A DNA stretch of 38,195 bases from Cytophagales bacterium (lineage in GTDB: Bacteria > Bacteroidota > Bacteroidia > Cytophagales > Microscillaceae): positions 1 to 38,195 of the forward strand of contig JAAFIN010000014.1 of NCBI GenBank assembly GCA_013297825.1. The letters run 5' to 3'. Numbering within the stretch: position 1 is the first letter of the stretch; every line of letters starts with the position of its first letter. The notes beneath the pieces are model-generated. The model had not been told where the DNA came from. It saw only the letters and a program-made list of their open reading frames with translations, and ran no database searches. Made by a program: the position numbers and the translations under genes. Below, piece after piece: positions 25,070 through 31,475 of the stretch.

Positions 25070-25270
25070 ATGAACACATTAGAAATCAACCCTTCTGAAA
25101 TGAATAATTCAGACCTCCAAAATCAAATCATTGAATTGTCTGAAAAACTTAATGCCATCAAAATGCTTGCTGACCGCGAACAAGGTCGCTGGGCTGGTAT
25201 GGATACACTTGATATAATGCCTGCTTGGGCTATCCCATTCAAAAAAATAGTTGATATTATTGAAAACTAA
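25070..25270 (+). CDS. Small protein of unknown function, 66 aa
   Basis: No family recognised. The soluble protein begins MNTLEINPSEMNNSDLQNQIIELSEKLNAIK, a likely helix or short coiled coil, and continues REQGRWAGMDTLDIMPAWAIPFKKIVDIIEN. The frame is open to 25013, but the extra hydrophobic residues come from non-coding-looking AT-rich DNA, so the ATG at 25070 is preferred. A GC-rich repeat copy abuts the stop codon, then a strong terminator follows. The 238 bp upstream of the start is AT-rich with no other feature seen. Confidence 0.6.
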   Translation: MNTLEINPSEMNNSDLQNQIIELSEKLNAIKMLADREQGRWAGMDTLDIMPAWAIPFKKIVDIIEN

Positions 25271-25296
25271 AAGCCCCCTAACCCCCAAAGGGGGAA
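25271..25296 (+). repeat. GC-rich block CCCCCTAACCCCC-AAAGGGGG
   Basis: Begins on the base after the stop codon of the 66-aa gene. Same orientation as the copies at 10448 and 29345. Confidence 0.75.
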
Positions 25297-25304
25297 TTTA
25301 AAAA

Positions 25305-25505
25305 TTAAAAATCATAAAAAACAATAAAAAAAATTGCATTTATTCTAAAAAAATAAATGCAATTTTTTTTGTAAAAACAACAAAAACCGATAAACCACCT
25401 TTTGGGCAACTTACCGGTTTTCGTGTTGTGTTGTTTATGTAAGCAGTGCATTTTCCAAAGAAAAAAGATTGCCAAAAACAAAAATGACACCAAAATTAAT
25501 AGCAC
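25305..25505 (-). CDS. Candidate small membrane protein or ncRNA, weak
   Basis: Weakly supported. A minus-strand frame with a GTG start encodes a hydrophobic segment (LLILVSFLFLAIFFLW) followed by a basic tail (HKQHNTKTGKLPKRWF). A -7-like TATTTTTG lies at 25529-25536 with no good -33 element. Inside the frame, at about 25384-25425, a hairpin AAAACCGGTAA / TTATCGGTTTT with a following T-rich stretch looks like a terminator, in which case the transcript would be a short RNA of about 140 nt and the later codons would not be translated. Could equally be non-coding. Confidence 0.25.
   Translation of the reverse strand: MLLILVSFLFLAIFFLWKMHCLHKQHNTKTGKLPKRWFIGFCCFYKKNCIYFFRINAIFFIVFYDF
25325..25369. 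terminator. Strong terminator hairpin
   Basis: Stem AAAATTGCATTTATT / AATAAATGCAATTTT with A-rich left and T-rich right flanks. It can end the 66-aa gene on the plus strand and any minus-strand transcript from the candidate small gene upstream. Confidence 0.85.
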
Positions 25506-25590
25506 TTTACATTATTCAAATTCTTTGCCAAAAATAAAAATACGTTTTTTTACCTAAATAAAAGTTATTTCTCTTTTTTAAAGGCTTTTT

Positions 25591-25624
25591 GTACTGGTAC
25601 CTGACTCCTGACTACTAATTACTT
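25591..25624. repeat. Heptad array GGTACCT/GACTCCT
   Basis: Four degenerate heptads end at the stop codon of the glycosyltransferase gene (25625). Complement of the GGTGTCA family at the other end of that gene. Confidence 0.55.
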
Positions 25625-26386
25625 TTAATAAGTTCTTTTTTTTGTAGCAATAAAATACAAACTTCGCATTAAAATCCTAAAATGATTGTATAAATTTTGC
25701 CAAAAACCAAAATGCTTTGCTAATATTTTGTAACGGTCTTTAAGTGAATTATAAAGATGTTTGCGTGAAAAACCACCTTGTCGGTATGTGGTTAATATTT
25801 GGTGTGTATGTGTAATATTTTTGGCTTGTTTGGTAGCTTTTATAACCCAATCAATGTCTGCACTGTATTTGTGTGTAAGGTCATACAAAGGTGAAATTTC
25901 CCTTTTGACCAAAATAGCTTGATGACAAACTAACAATCCCATACCAAAATCTTGATATTTAAGATTTTTTGGCAATAACATTGGGGTAATTTCGCTTTTT
26001 TTGCCTAAATTTTTCCCTGCCAAATCAATATACCACGCATCACCATAAAACACATCAGTAGTAGGATTTTTTTGAAAGATTTTTTGTATATTTTCTAAAG
26101 TATTTTTTTCAAAAATGGTATCACCTGCATTCATAAACCATACAAAATCACCTTTTGCAAGCTGAATACCTTTATTCATTGCATCATAAATGCCTTTGTC
26201 TGGTTCAGAAATGTATTTTGAGATGTGATTTTCATACTTTTTGATGATGTTAAGCGTATTATCTTTGGAATTGCCATCAATAATAATATATTCAAAATCT
26301 TGTGAAGTTTGTTGAATAATACTTAAAATTGTATTTTCCAAATATAATTCTGCATTGTAGGTAATGGTAATGATAGAAACGAACAT
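25625..26386 (-). CDS. Family 2 glycosyltransferase
   Basis: Cytoplasmic GT-A-fold transferase of 253 residues, adding a sugar from a nucleotide donor to an exopolysaccharide or lipid-linked acceptor. The nucleotide-binding start VSIITITYNAELYLENTILSIIQQTSQDFEYIIIDGNSKDNT and the segment KGIYDAMNKGIQLAKGDFVWFMNAGDTI, in which the Asp of NAGD takes the DXD place, are typical of the WcaE-like subgroup. A C-terminal basic region (about 215-253) may be membrane-associated. No other polysaccharide gene is nearby, so the pathway cannot be named. It is bordered on both sides by heptad arrays of the same family in opposite orientation. Confidence 0.9.
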   Translation of the reverse strand: MFVSIITITYNAELYLENTILSIIQQTSQDFEYIIIDGNSKDNTLNIIKKYENHISKYISEPDKGIYDAMNKGIQLAKGDFVWFMNAGDTIFEKNTLENIQKIFQKNPTTDVFYGDAWYIDLAGKNLGKKSEITPMLLPKNLKYQDFGMGLLVCHQAILVKREISPLYDLTHKYSADIDWVIKATKQAKNITHTHQILTTYRQGGFSRKHLYNSLKDRYKILAKHFGFWQNLYNHFRILMRSLYFIATKKRTY

Positions 26387-26395
26387 ATTATTGAA

Positions 26396-26444
26396 GGTGT
26401 CAGTATTCAGGTGTCAGGTATCAGTATTTAGGTGTCAGTATTTT
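26396..26444. repeat. Heptad array GGTGTCA/GTATTCA
   Basis: Exactly seven heptads over 49 bp: GGTGTCA, GTATTCA, GGTGTCA, GGTATCA, GTATTTA, GGTGTCA, GTATTTT. Located 9 bp upstream of the glycosyltransferase start codon. Confidence 0.85.
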
Positions 26445-26482
26445 GTTTAAACACAAGAAAAAACTAAATTTGAAGGAAAATT

Positions 26483-27178
26483 ATGCACAAAGTTAAATAT
26501 TTATTCAAAATAATCTTTTTAAAATTTATGTTTTTAAAATTCTATATCTTAATCTATAAAATTATCTTCCTTTCGCTCCCCCTTTGGGGGTTGGGGGGCT
26601 TTTTTGGAGGCTTTGTATTCGCCCAAAATAATTGGGAAAAAGATTTTAATAATGGCAAAGAAAAATTTGAAAAAAATTTATTTAAAGAAGCCATTTCTGA
26701 TTTTCTAATTGCAAACGAAAAATATGGGGGTCATAAAGAATCTATTTTTTTACTTATAAAATGCAAATTGGCTATAAATGATAGTGCAGGTGCATTAAAA
26801 GAATATGATAATTTGATAGATGTAGAAAAAAATGATGCCTCTTTTTACAATAATCGTGGAAATCTGAAAGATGAACTTAACCAACCCAATGAAGCAATAA
26901 CAGATTTTGACAAAGCCATTTTTTTAAAGCCTGATTATTTAGATGCATATTTTAATCGTGGAATTGCATATTATAATTTGCAGGAATTTGAAAAAGCCCA
27001 AAAAGATTTTGAATTTGTTACAAAAAATAACCCAAAAGATGCTGAAAGTTGGTATGGACTTGGGCTTACTTATCAAAAACTCAAAAATAAGGAAGAAGCC
27101 TGCAAAGCCTTCAAAAATGCAAAAGACCTTCAACACCCAGAAGTTAATAAAATATTTTTGGAATTGGAGTGTAAGTAA
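26483..27178 (+). CDS. Secreted TPR protein with repeat-derived signal peptide
   Basis: Tetratricopeptide protein of 231 residues. TPR units start after FAQ (about residue 49): LFKEAISDFLIANEKYGGHKESIFLLIKC, ASFYNNRGNLKDELNQPNEAITDFDKAIFLKP, DYLDAYFNRGIAYYNLQEFEKAQKDFEFVTKNNP and DAESWYGLGLTYQKLKNKEEACKAFKNAKDL. The N-terminal 48 residues act as an unusually long signal peptide (MHKVKYLFKIIFLK...). Inside it, residues SLPLWGLGGFFGG are encoded by a copy of the GC-rich repeat (26576-26601) in frame, so the hydrophobic core appears to have been partly replaced or lengthened by the element. Related to the TPR protein at 18632. Confidence 0.8.
   Translation: MHKVKYLFKIIFLKFMFLKFYILIYKIIFLSLPLWGLGGFFGGFVFAQNNWEKDFNNGKEKFEKNLFKEAISDFLIANEKYGGHKESIFLLIKCKLAINDSAGALKEYDNLIDVEKNDASFYNNRGNLKDELNQPNEAITDFDKAIFLKPDYLDAYFNRGIAYYNLQEFEKAQKDFEFVTKNNPKDAESWYGLGLTYQKLKNKEEACKAFKNAKDLQHPEVNKIFLELECK
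26576..26601 (-). repeat. GC-rich block inside the TPR signal-peptide coding region
   Basis: CTCCCCCTTTGGGGG-TTGGGGGGCTT, reverse orientation of the intergenic copies. It is translated in frame as residues around PLWGLGG, with no stop codon. Confidence 0.75.
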
Positions 27179-27255
27179 TTAGGAATTGACAATTAGGAAT
27201 TAGGAATGGTGTTGTTTCATTCATCATTTAACATTTATCATTTATCATTTATCAT
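27179..27255. repeat. Heptad array ATTTATC with GGAATTA units
   Basis: Starts at the TPR stop codon and ends at the TTG start of the TetR gene. The first part has GGAATTA-type heptads; the second has ATTTATC heptads (complement of the AATGATA family) after a degenerate cap. Confidence 0.75.
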
Positions 27256-27858
27256 TTGAAACCCACTTTTGAAAAACTTTCTACCCAGAAAAAAACTATT
27301 TTTTTGGAATCTGCTTTCCAAGAATTTGCTTTGTATGATTATGCACAAGCAAATATTGGGCGGATTGCACAATCTGCCCAAATAGCCAAAGGAAGCGTTT
27401 ATCAGTATTTTGAAGATAAAAAAAGCCTTTATTTTTATCTCATTCAACAAGCCCAACAAAAAAAACAACAAGCAATTTCTCATATTTTTCAAGAAAAAAA
27501 TGACGATTTTTTCAATCTTTTTGAAAAAATAAACCAACAAAATCTTCTATTTGATGAACAAAATCCTGTTCTCCAAAAATTTTTGTATAATGTTTCCCAA
27601 GAACGACACAATGAAGAATTGGGTAATCTTCACGAAAAAACGTTGAAACAAAGCACGCTTTTTTTTCAAAAAATGATTGCACAACAACAAGCCAAAAACC
27701 TCATTGATACTAATATTGATGCACAAACATTAGCATTTTTTGTGGTAAATCACAGTGCAGGAATTGCAGAATTTTTAAAAATATTTCCAAATGAAAATCC
27801 ACAAATTTTTTTGAAAAAATGGCTTACTTTATTTGAAAAAGCATTGTGTATTTCTTAA
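27256..27858 (+). CDS. TetR/AcrR-family transcriptional regulator, TTG start
   Basis: Dimeric repressor-type DNA-binding protein of 200 residues. The N-terminal helix-turn-helix domain is STQKKTIFLESAFQEFALYDYAQANIGRIAQSAQIAKGSVYQYFEDKKSLYFYLI (about 9-63), the classic TetR pattern with YQYF in the recognition region. The C-terminal domain (70-200) has no recognised ligand motif. No ATG is available: the homologous region begins at once, and the only reasonable start is TTG at 27256, immediately at the end of the heptad array. It is unusual for a repeat array to form the entire leader. The target is unknown; a palindrome 60 bp downstream (27917-27935) is a candidate site. Confidence 0.85.
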   Translation: MKPTFEKLSTQKKTIFLESAFQEFALYDYAQANIGRIAQSAQIAKGSVYQYFEDKKSLYFYLIQQAQQKKQQAISHIFQEKNDDFFNLFEKINQQNLLFDEQNPVLQKFLYNVSQERHNEELGNLHEKTLKQSTLFFQKMIAQQQAKNLIDTNIDAQTLAFFVVNHSAGIAEFLKIFPNENPQIFLKKWLTLFEKALCIS

Positions 27859-27916
27859 TTTTCTCATAATTTTTATTAAATTTTCTAAAAAATAAAACCT
27901 CTCCGATATTTTATTT

Positions 27917-27935
27917 GTTTATTTATAAATAAAAC
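27917..27935. promoter_or_regulatory. Palindrome between TetR and rhomboid genes
   Basis: GTTTATTTA / TAAATAAAC with one extra base, in the 205-bp gap. Possible TetR operator or weak terminator. A -7-like TATTTTTG at 28025-28032 could serve the rhomboid gene. Confidence 0.3.
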
Positions 27936-28063
27936 GCTAATTTAGGCGTGAAAATTCAGCTTAAAATCCAAAAGCATAACTAAAACGCCAATAAAAAACA
28001 AAAAATATTGTATTTTATTTGGTATATTTTTGTTTCGCACACAATATATTTTCCTAAAAAATT

Positions 28064-28987
28064 ATGAGTAGTATATATGATGATGTAAAATCTTCGTTTC
28101 GTTCTAATGTATTGATGAAAATTATCATCATCAATATTGCAATATTTTTGGTATTAAATATAGCTCATTTATTTGCCTTTTTTGGCAGATTTGAAAAAGA
28201 ATATGCTATGTTTGAAAGAACTTGGTTTTATCTTTCTTCGCCCATTGAAAATAACTTATACAAGCCTTGGGTGCTGATTTCGTATTTTTTTACGCACAAA
28301 GATATTGGTCATATTTTTTGGAATATGATGTTTTTGTATGTATTTGGTAGTATTTTGGGGGATTTTTTGGGGGATAAAAAAGTTTTAATTACCTATATTT
28401 TAGGTGGATTGGCTGGTGCGGTAATGTTTTTTTTGATAGCTCCTTTTGTGCCCAATTTGGATAAAGTAACTTTTATGTTGGGTGCGTCAGCAGGTGTTTA
28501 TGCGATTGTTTTTGGAACTGCAACGCTTGTGCCTACTTATAGTTTGCAGGTTTTATTTTTGGGAGCAGTACAAATTCGTTGGATAGCACTTTTTTATCTT
28601 GTAGGAACGATTATTGGCTTGCGTGGAGGAAATGCAGGAGGTGAATTAGCACATTTGGGCGGAATTTTGATAGGTTATATTTATATTTCACAACTGCAAA
28701 GAGGCAGAGATATTGGGGCGTGGATTGGCAAGATTTTGGATTTTTTTGGTAATCTTTTTTCTAAAAAAACAAAGAAAAATAACAATTATAACCAAAGTAA
28801 AGTGAAAGTAAATAGCAATGCTTCAAATGCTTATCAAAAGAAAAATAACAATTCTTCTAATAATGTAAATTCTAATTTGCCTAATCAAGCTGAAATTGAT
28901 GCAATATTAGATAAAATTTCGCAGGTTGGTTTTCATAAACTTTCACCAGAAGAAAAAGAAAAATTGGATAAATTTAGCGGACAGTAA
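28064..28987 (+). CDS. Rhomboid-family intramembrane serine protease
   Basis: Multi-pass membrane protease cleaving transmembrane substrates. The core (residues 15-215) holds about six hydrophobic helices. The catalytic Ser is in GASAGVYAI (about 147), the catalytic His in ELAHLGGILIGY (about 199), and the oxyanion-helping Asn is in FWNMMFLYVFG (about 87). The C-terminal 90 residues are a Lys/Asn-rich cytoplasmic linker ending in a helix, EAEIDAILDKISQVGFHKLSPEEKEKLDKFSGQ-like, which is the usual tail of Bacteroidota rhomboids. The gene is preceded by TetR and followed by repeat arrays; no operon partner is evident. Substrate unknown. Confidence 0.92.
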   Translation: MSSIYDDVKSSFRSNVLMKIIIINIAIFLVLNIAHLFAFFGRFEKEYAMFERTWFYLSSPIENNLYKPWVLISYFFTHKDIGHIFWNMMFLYVFGSILGDFLGDKKVLITYILGGLAGAVMFFLIAPFVPNLDKVTFMLGASAGVYAIVFGTATLVPTYSLQVLFLGAVQIRWIALFYLVGTIIGLRGGNAGGELAHLGGILIGYIYISQLQRGRDIGAWIGKILDFFGNLFSKKTKKNNNYNQSKVKVNSNASNAYQKKNNNSSNNVNSNLPNQAEIDAILDKISQVGFHKLSPEEKEKLDKFSGQ

Positions 28988-28991
28988 AATA

Positions 28992-29024
28992 ATGGTAAAT
29001 GGTGAATGGTAAATGAAACAGCCA
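28992..29024. repeat. Heptad array AATGGTA with GAAACAGCCA cap
   Basis: Begins 4 bp after the rhomboid stop codon and ends with GAAACAGCCA (29015-29024). Confidence 0.8.
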
Positions 29025-29031
29025 AATAAAA

Positions 29032-29072
29032 ACAGGATTTTCAGGATTTTAAGATTGACAAGATTAAAATAG
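29032..29072. repeat. Decamer array CAGGATTTTA
   Basis: Four degenerate units near 10 bp (CAGGATTTTC, AGGATTTTAA, GATTGACAAG, ATTAAAATAG). Complementary to the AATCCTG units at 33450 and 35142. Confidence 0.55.
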
Positions 29073-29083
29073 TCATTTTTTTT

Positions 29084-29150
29084 AATTTGAACCTTAAACT
29101 TTGAACCTTGAACTTTTGAACTTTTGAACTTTTTAAACTTTTAAACTTTT
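29084..29150. repeat. Heptad array TTGAACC/TTTGAAC
   Basis: Degenerate GAACCTT-type heptads decaying into T-rich sequence; they end 4 bp before the ATG of the 63-aa gene at 29155. Confidence 0.7.
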
Positions 29151-29154
29151 TTTT

Positions 29155-29346
29155 ATGAGAACAATAATTGGATTTGTGGTGGGTATAAGTGCAGGCGTGT
29201 ATTTAGCAAAATGGCTTAATACAGAAAAAGGAATGAAATTTCAAGAGGATATTTTTGCAAAAGCCTCACAAATATTTGGCGAAGAAAATATCAATTCTTT
29301 TCGTCAAAATATGGGTTTTACAAACCAAAATCCTGATATTGAATAG
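29155..29346 (+). CDS. Small membrane-anchored protein, YtxH-like
   Basis: A 63-residue protein with an N-terminal glycine-containing transmembrane helix, MRTIIGFVVGISAGVYLAKWL, and a charged helical remainder, EKGMKFQEDIFAKASQIFGEENINSFRQN. The GFVVGISAG...K pattern resembles YtxH-type or glycine-zipper membrane proteins, with no known activity. The leader is entirely repeat DNA, and the stop codon TAG shares its last two bases with a GC-rich repeat copy. Confidence 0.65.
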   Translation: MRTIIGFVVGISAGVYLAKWLNTEKGMKFQEDIFAKASQIFGEENINSFRQNMGFTNQNPDIE

Positions 29347-29457
29347 CCCCCCAGCCCCCAAAGGGGGAGCAAATACCAAGGGGGGGATTTTTAGCAGTTA
29401 TTTTTTTTATTTTTTTAAAATGTGCCTTTTATTCCCCCTTTGGGGGTTAGGGGGCTT
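29345..29457. repeat. Inverted pair of GC-rich blocks
   Basis: Copy 29345-29369 (AGCCCCCCAGCCCCC-AAAGGGGG) and copy 29432-29457 in the opposite orientation flank about 62 bp of AT-rich DNA. The two could pair in RNA as a long stem. Confidence 0.7.
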
Positions 29458-29496
29458 CATTCAACATTTACCATTTAACATTTAACATTCACCATT
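29458..29496. repeat. Heptad array ATTTAAC/ATTTACC
   Basis: Five heptads of the complement of AATGGTA type, directly after the GC-rich block and 8 bp before the first comM ATG. Confidence 0.75.
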
Positions 29497-29503
29497 AAAA
29501 AAT

Positions 29504-29653
29504 ATGCTTTCCAAAACCTTTGGTAGTTCGGTATATGGCATTACCGCAATGGCAGTAACCATAGAAGTAAGCGTAACCACAGGCACAAATTTTTTTATTG
29601 TGGGTATGCCTGATAATGCTATCAAAGAATATGCTTTCCAAAACCTTTGGTAG
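29504..29653 (+). pseudogene. Truncated first copy of comM 5' end
   Basis: First copy of a 127-bp exact tandem duplication. Translated from its ATG it gives the ComM N-terminus (MLSKTFGSSVYGITAM...DNAIKE), then runs into the second copy in the wrong frame and stops at TAG 29651-29653 after 49 codons. Its stop lies 22 bp past the start codon of the intact gene (29631), so ribosomes leaving it could restart there. Confidence 0.8.
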
Positions 29654-31175
29654 TTCGGTATATGGCATTACCGCAATGGCAGTAACCATAGAAGTAAGCG
29701 TAACCACAGGCACAAATTTTTTTATTGTGGGTATGCCTGATAATGCTATCAAAGAAAGTCAATTTCGCATAGAATTAGCTATGAAATATTTGGGCTATCA
29801 ATTTCCACGACAAAAAGTAGTGGTAAATATGGCTCCTGCGGATATTCGCAAAGAAGGTGCATCTTATGACTTAGCAATTGCATTGGGCATACTTTCAGCA
29901 TCAGGACAAATATTTGTAAATGACACTTTGGAAAAATATATGATTTTGGGCGAATTGGCTCTTGATGGTAATTTAAGAGCTGTAAAAGGTGTATTGCCCA
30001 TAGCCATTGAAGCACGAAAAGAAGGTTTTAAAGGATTGATTTTGCCAGAAGAAAATGCGTCAGAAGCATCTATTGTGAATAATATTGATGTAATTGGCGT
30101 AAAAAATATGCAGGAAGCAGTTGATTTTTTGGAACAAAAATTACACATTCCTCCAAAAGAAAGCAGAACAAGAGAGATTTTTTCGGATAGTGTTAATTTT
30201 TATGAAGCAGATTTTTCACACGTGCAAGGACAAGAAAACATAAAACGTGCTTTGGAAATCGCAGCAGCAGGTGGGCATAATGTCATTATGATAGGGCCTC
30301 CTGGTGCAGGGAAAACAATGCTCGCCAAAAGATTGCCTTCTATTCTTCCTCCTTTATCTCTGCACGAAGCATTAGAAACCACAAAAATTCATTCCGTTGT
30401 GGGAAGATTAGGAAAAGACACGTCTTTGCTTGCTCAACGCCCTTTTCGCTCACCACATCACACCATTAGTGATGTCGCACTTGTAGGCGGTGGAACTGTT
30501 CCACAACCAGGCGAAATATCACTTGCTCACAATGGCGTGTTATTTTTGGACGAATTGCCAGAATTTAAAAGAACGGTTTTAGAAGTAATGCGACAACCTT
30601 TAGAAGAAAGAAAAGTAAGCATTGCAAGAGCAAAAATTTCGGTAGATTTTCCTGCTAATTTTATGCTGATTGCAAGTATGAATCCCTGTCCTTGTGGCTA
30701 TTACAATCACCCTGAAAAAGAATGTGTTTGTGGTGGTGGCGTAGTCCAAAAATACTTAAATAAAGTGAGTGGGCCTCTTTTGGACAGAATAGATTTACAC
30801 GTGGAAGTTACGCCTGTTTCTTTTGACGAAATGACCGCTAACCGCAAAAATGAAGACAGTGCAACCATTCGTACAAGGGTGATAAAAGCAAGAGAAATCC
30901 AAACAGAGCGTTTTAAGGACAATCCACAAATTTATTCAAATGCAATGATGTCGCCTCAAATGGTTAAAGATATTTGCGAAATCAGCCAACAAGGCAAAAC
31001 ATTATTAAAAACTGCAATGGAACGCCTCAAACTTTCAGCAAGAGCTTATGACCGTATTCTTAAAGTTGCTCGCACCATTGCTGACCTCGCAGAGAGCATT
31101 GAAATCAAAATAGAACATCTTGCAGAGGCGATTCAATATCGTAGCCTTGACAGGGAAAATTGGGGGAGTAATTAA
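29631..31175 (+). CDS. comM: ComM/YifB-family AAA+ helicase-like ATPase
   Basis: Mg-chelatase-like AAA+ ATPase. ComM in naturally competent bacteria is a helicase promoting branch migration during integration of transforming DNA. An S16-protease-like N-terminal domain (about 1-165) precedes the AAA+ core with Walker A GPPGAGKT (about 216-223), Walker B LFLDEL, and the Cys motif NPCPCGYY...CVC, and a C-terminal helical domain (about 400-514). The length of 514 residues is normal. Start chosen at ATG 29631, the second copy of the 127-bp duplication, because it gives the canonical N-terminus; a longer frame from TTG 29598 would add family-foreign residues. The native leader now precedes the truncated copy, so expression may depend on translational coupling. 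Confidence 0.93.
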   Translation: MLSKTFGSSVYGITAMAVTIEVSVTTGTNFFIVGMPDNAIKESQFRIELAMKYLGYQFPRQKVVVNMAPADIRKEGASYDLAIALGILSASGQIFVNDTLEKYMILGELALDGNLRAVKGVLPIAIEARKEGFKGLILPEENASEASIVNNIDVIGVKNMQEAVDFLEQKLHIPPKESRTREIFSDSVNFYEADFSHVQGQENIKRALEIAAAGGHNVIMIGPPGAGKTMLAKRLPSILPPLSLHEALETTKIHSVVGRLGKDTSLLAQRPFRSPHHTISDVALVGGGTVPQPGEISLAHNGVLFLDELPEFKRTVLEVMRQPLEERKVSIARAKISVDFPANFMLIASMNPCPCGYYNHPEKECVCGGGVVQKYLNKVSGPLLDRIDLHVEVTPVSFDEMTANRKNEDSATIRTRVIKAREIQTERFKDNPQIYSNAMMSPQMVKDICEISQQGKTLLKTAMERLKLSARAYDRILKVARTIADLAESIEIKIEHLAEAIQYRSLDRENWGSN

Positions 31176-31177
31176 AA

Positions 31178-31208
31178 TTTGGATTTTAAAAAAACTAACC
31201 TATCTTTG
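31178..31208 (+). promoter_or_regulatory. Promoter of the B12 uptake operon
   Basis: TTTG (31178-31181), a 19-bp spacer and TATCTTTG (31201-31208): ideal Bacteroidota promoter starting 3 bp after the comM stop codon. Confidence 0.8.
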
Positions 31209-31214
31209 CACCAG

Positions 31215-31417
31215 ATTGTTGGTAACATTTAGTTTTTTTCAAAAAAAATTAAATGTTTTAAAAGGGAATACGGTGCAAATCCGAAACTGTCCCCGCAACT
31301 GTAAATGGTTTTTGTGTCAAAAAATACAAAAAAATTCATAAAATTTTTCGCCACTGTTTTTTAAAAATGGGAAGGCTTTATGAATATGCCATAAGTCAGG
31401 AGACCTGCCAAAGTCTT
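31215..31417 (+). ncRNA. Cobalamin riboswitch
   Basis: Contains the conserved B12-box elements in order: AGGGAA...GGTGCAAATCCG (about 31263-31283), CCCCGCAACTGTAA (31291-31304), GCCACTG (31350-31356), GGGAAGG and AAGTCAGGAGACCTGCC (31393-31409). P1 can form from TTGGTA (31219-31224) and TGCCAA (31406-31411). Binding of adenosyl- or methylcobalamin should lower expression of the receptor and lipoprotein downstream. Confidence 0.95.
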
Positions 31418-31471
31418 AAAAAATATTTTTTTACTTAAAAAAAACCTCGTCTTCGGGTGAAAGACTTTGGC
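31407..31471 (+). promoter_or_regulatory. Riboswitch expression platform hairpin
   Basis: GCCAAAGTCTT (31407-31417) is the exact complement of AAGACTTTGGC (31461-31471), ending 5 nt before the ATG at 31476. It overlaps the 3' strand of P1, so the two structures exclude each other. A shorter competing stem GTCTT/AAGAC also exists near 31450. Translational control is likely. Confidence 0.6.
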
Positions 31472-31475
31472 AAAA

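Noticed and set aside
29345-29457. Insertion sequence or MITE ends
   Set aside because: The inverted GC-rich blocks enclose only about 62 bp without target-site duplications, and single copies exist elsewhere.
29598-29630. TTG start at 29598 for comM
   Set aside because: It only adds out-of-frame sequence from the first duplicate copy; the canonical N-terminus begins at 29631.
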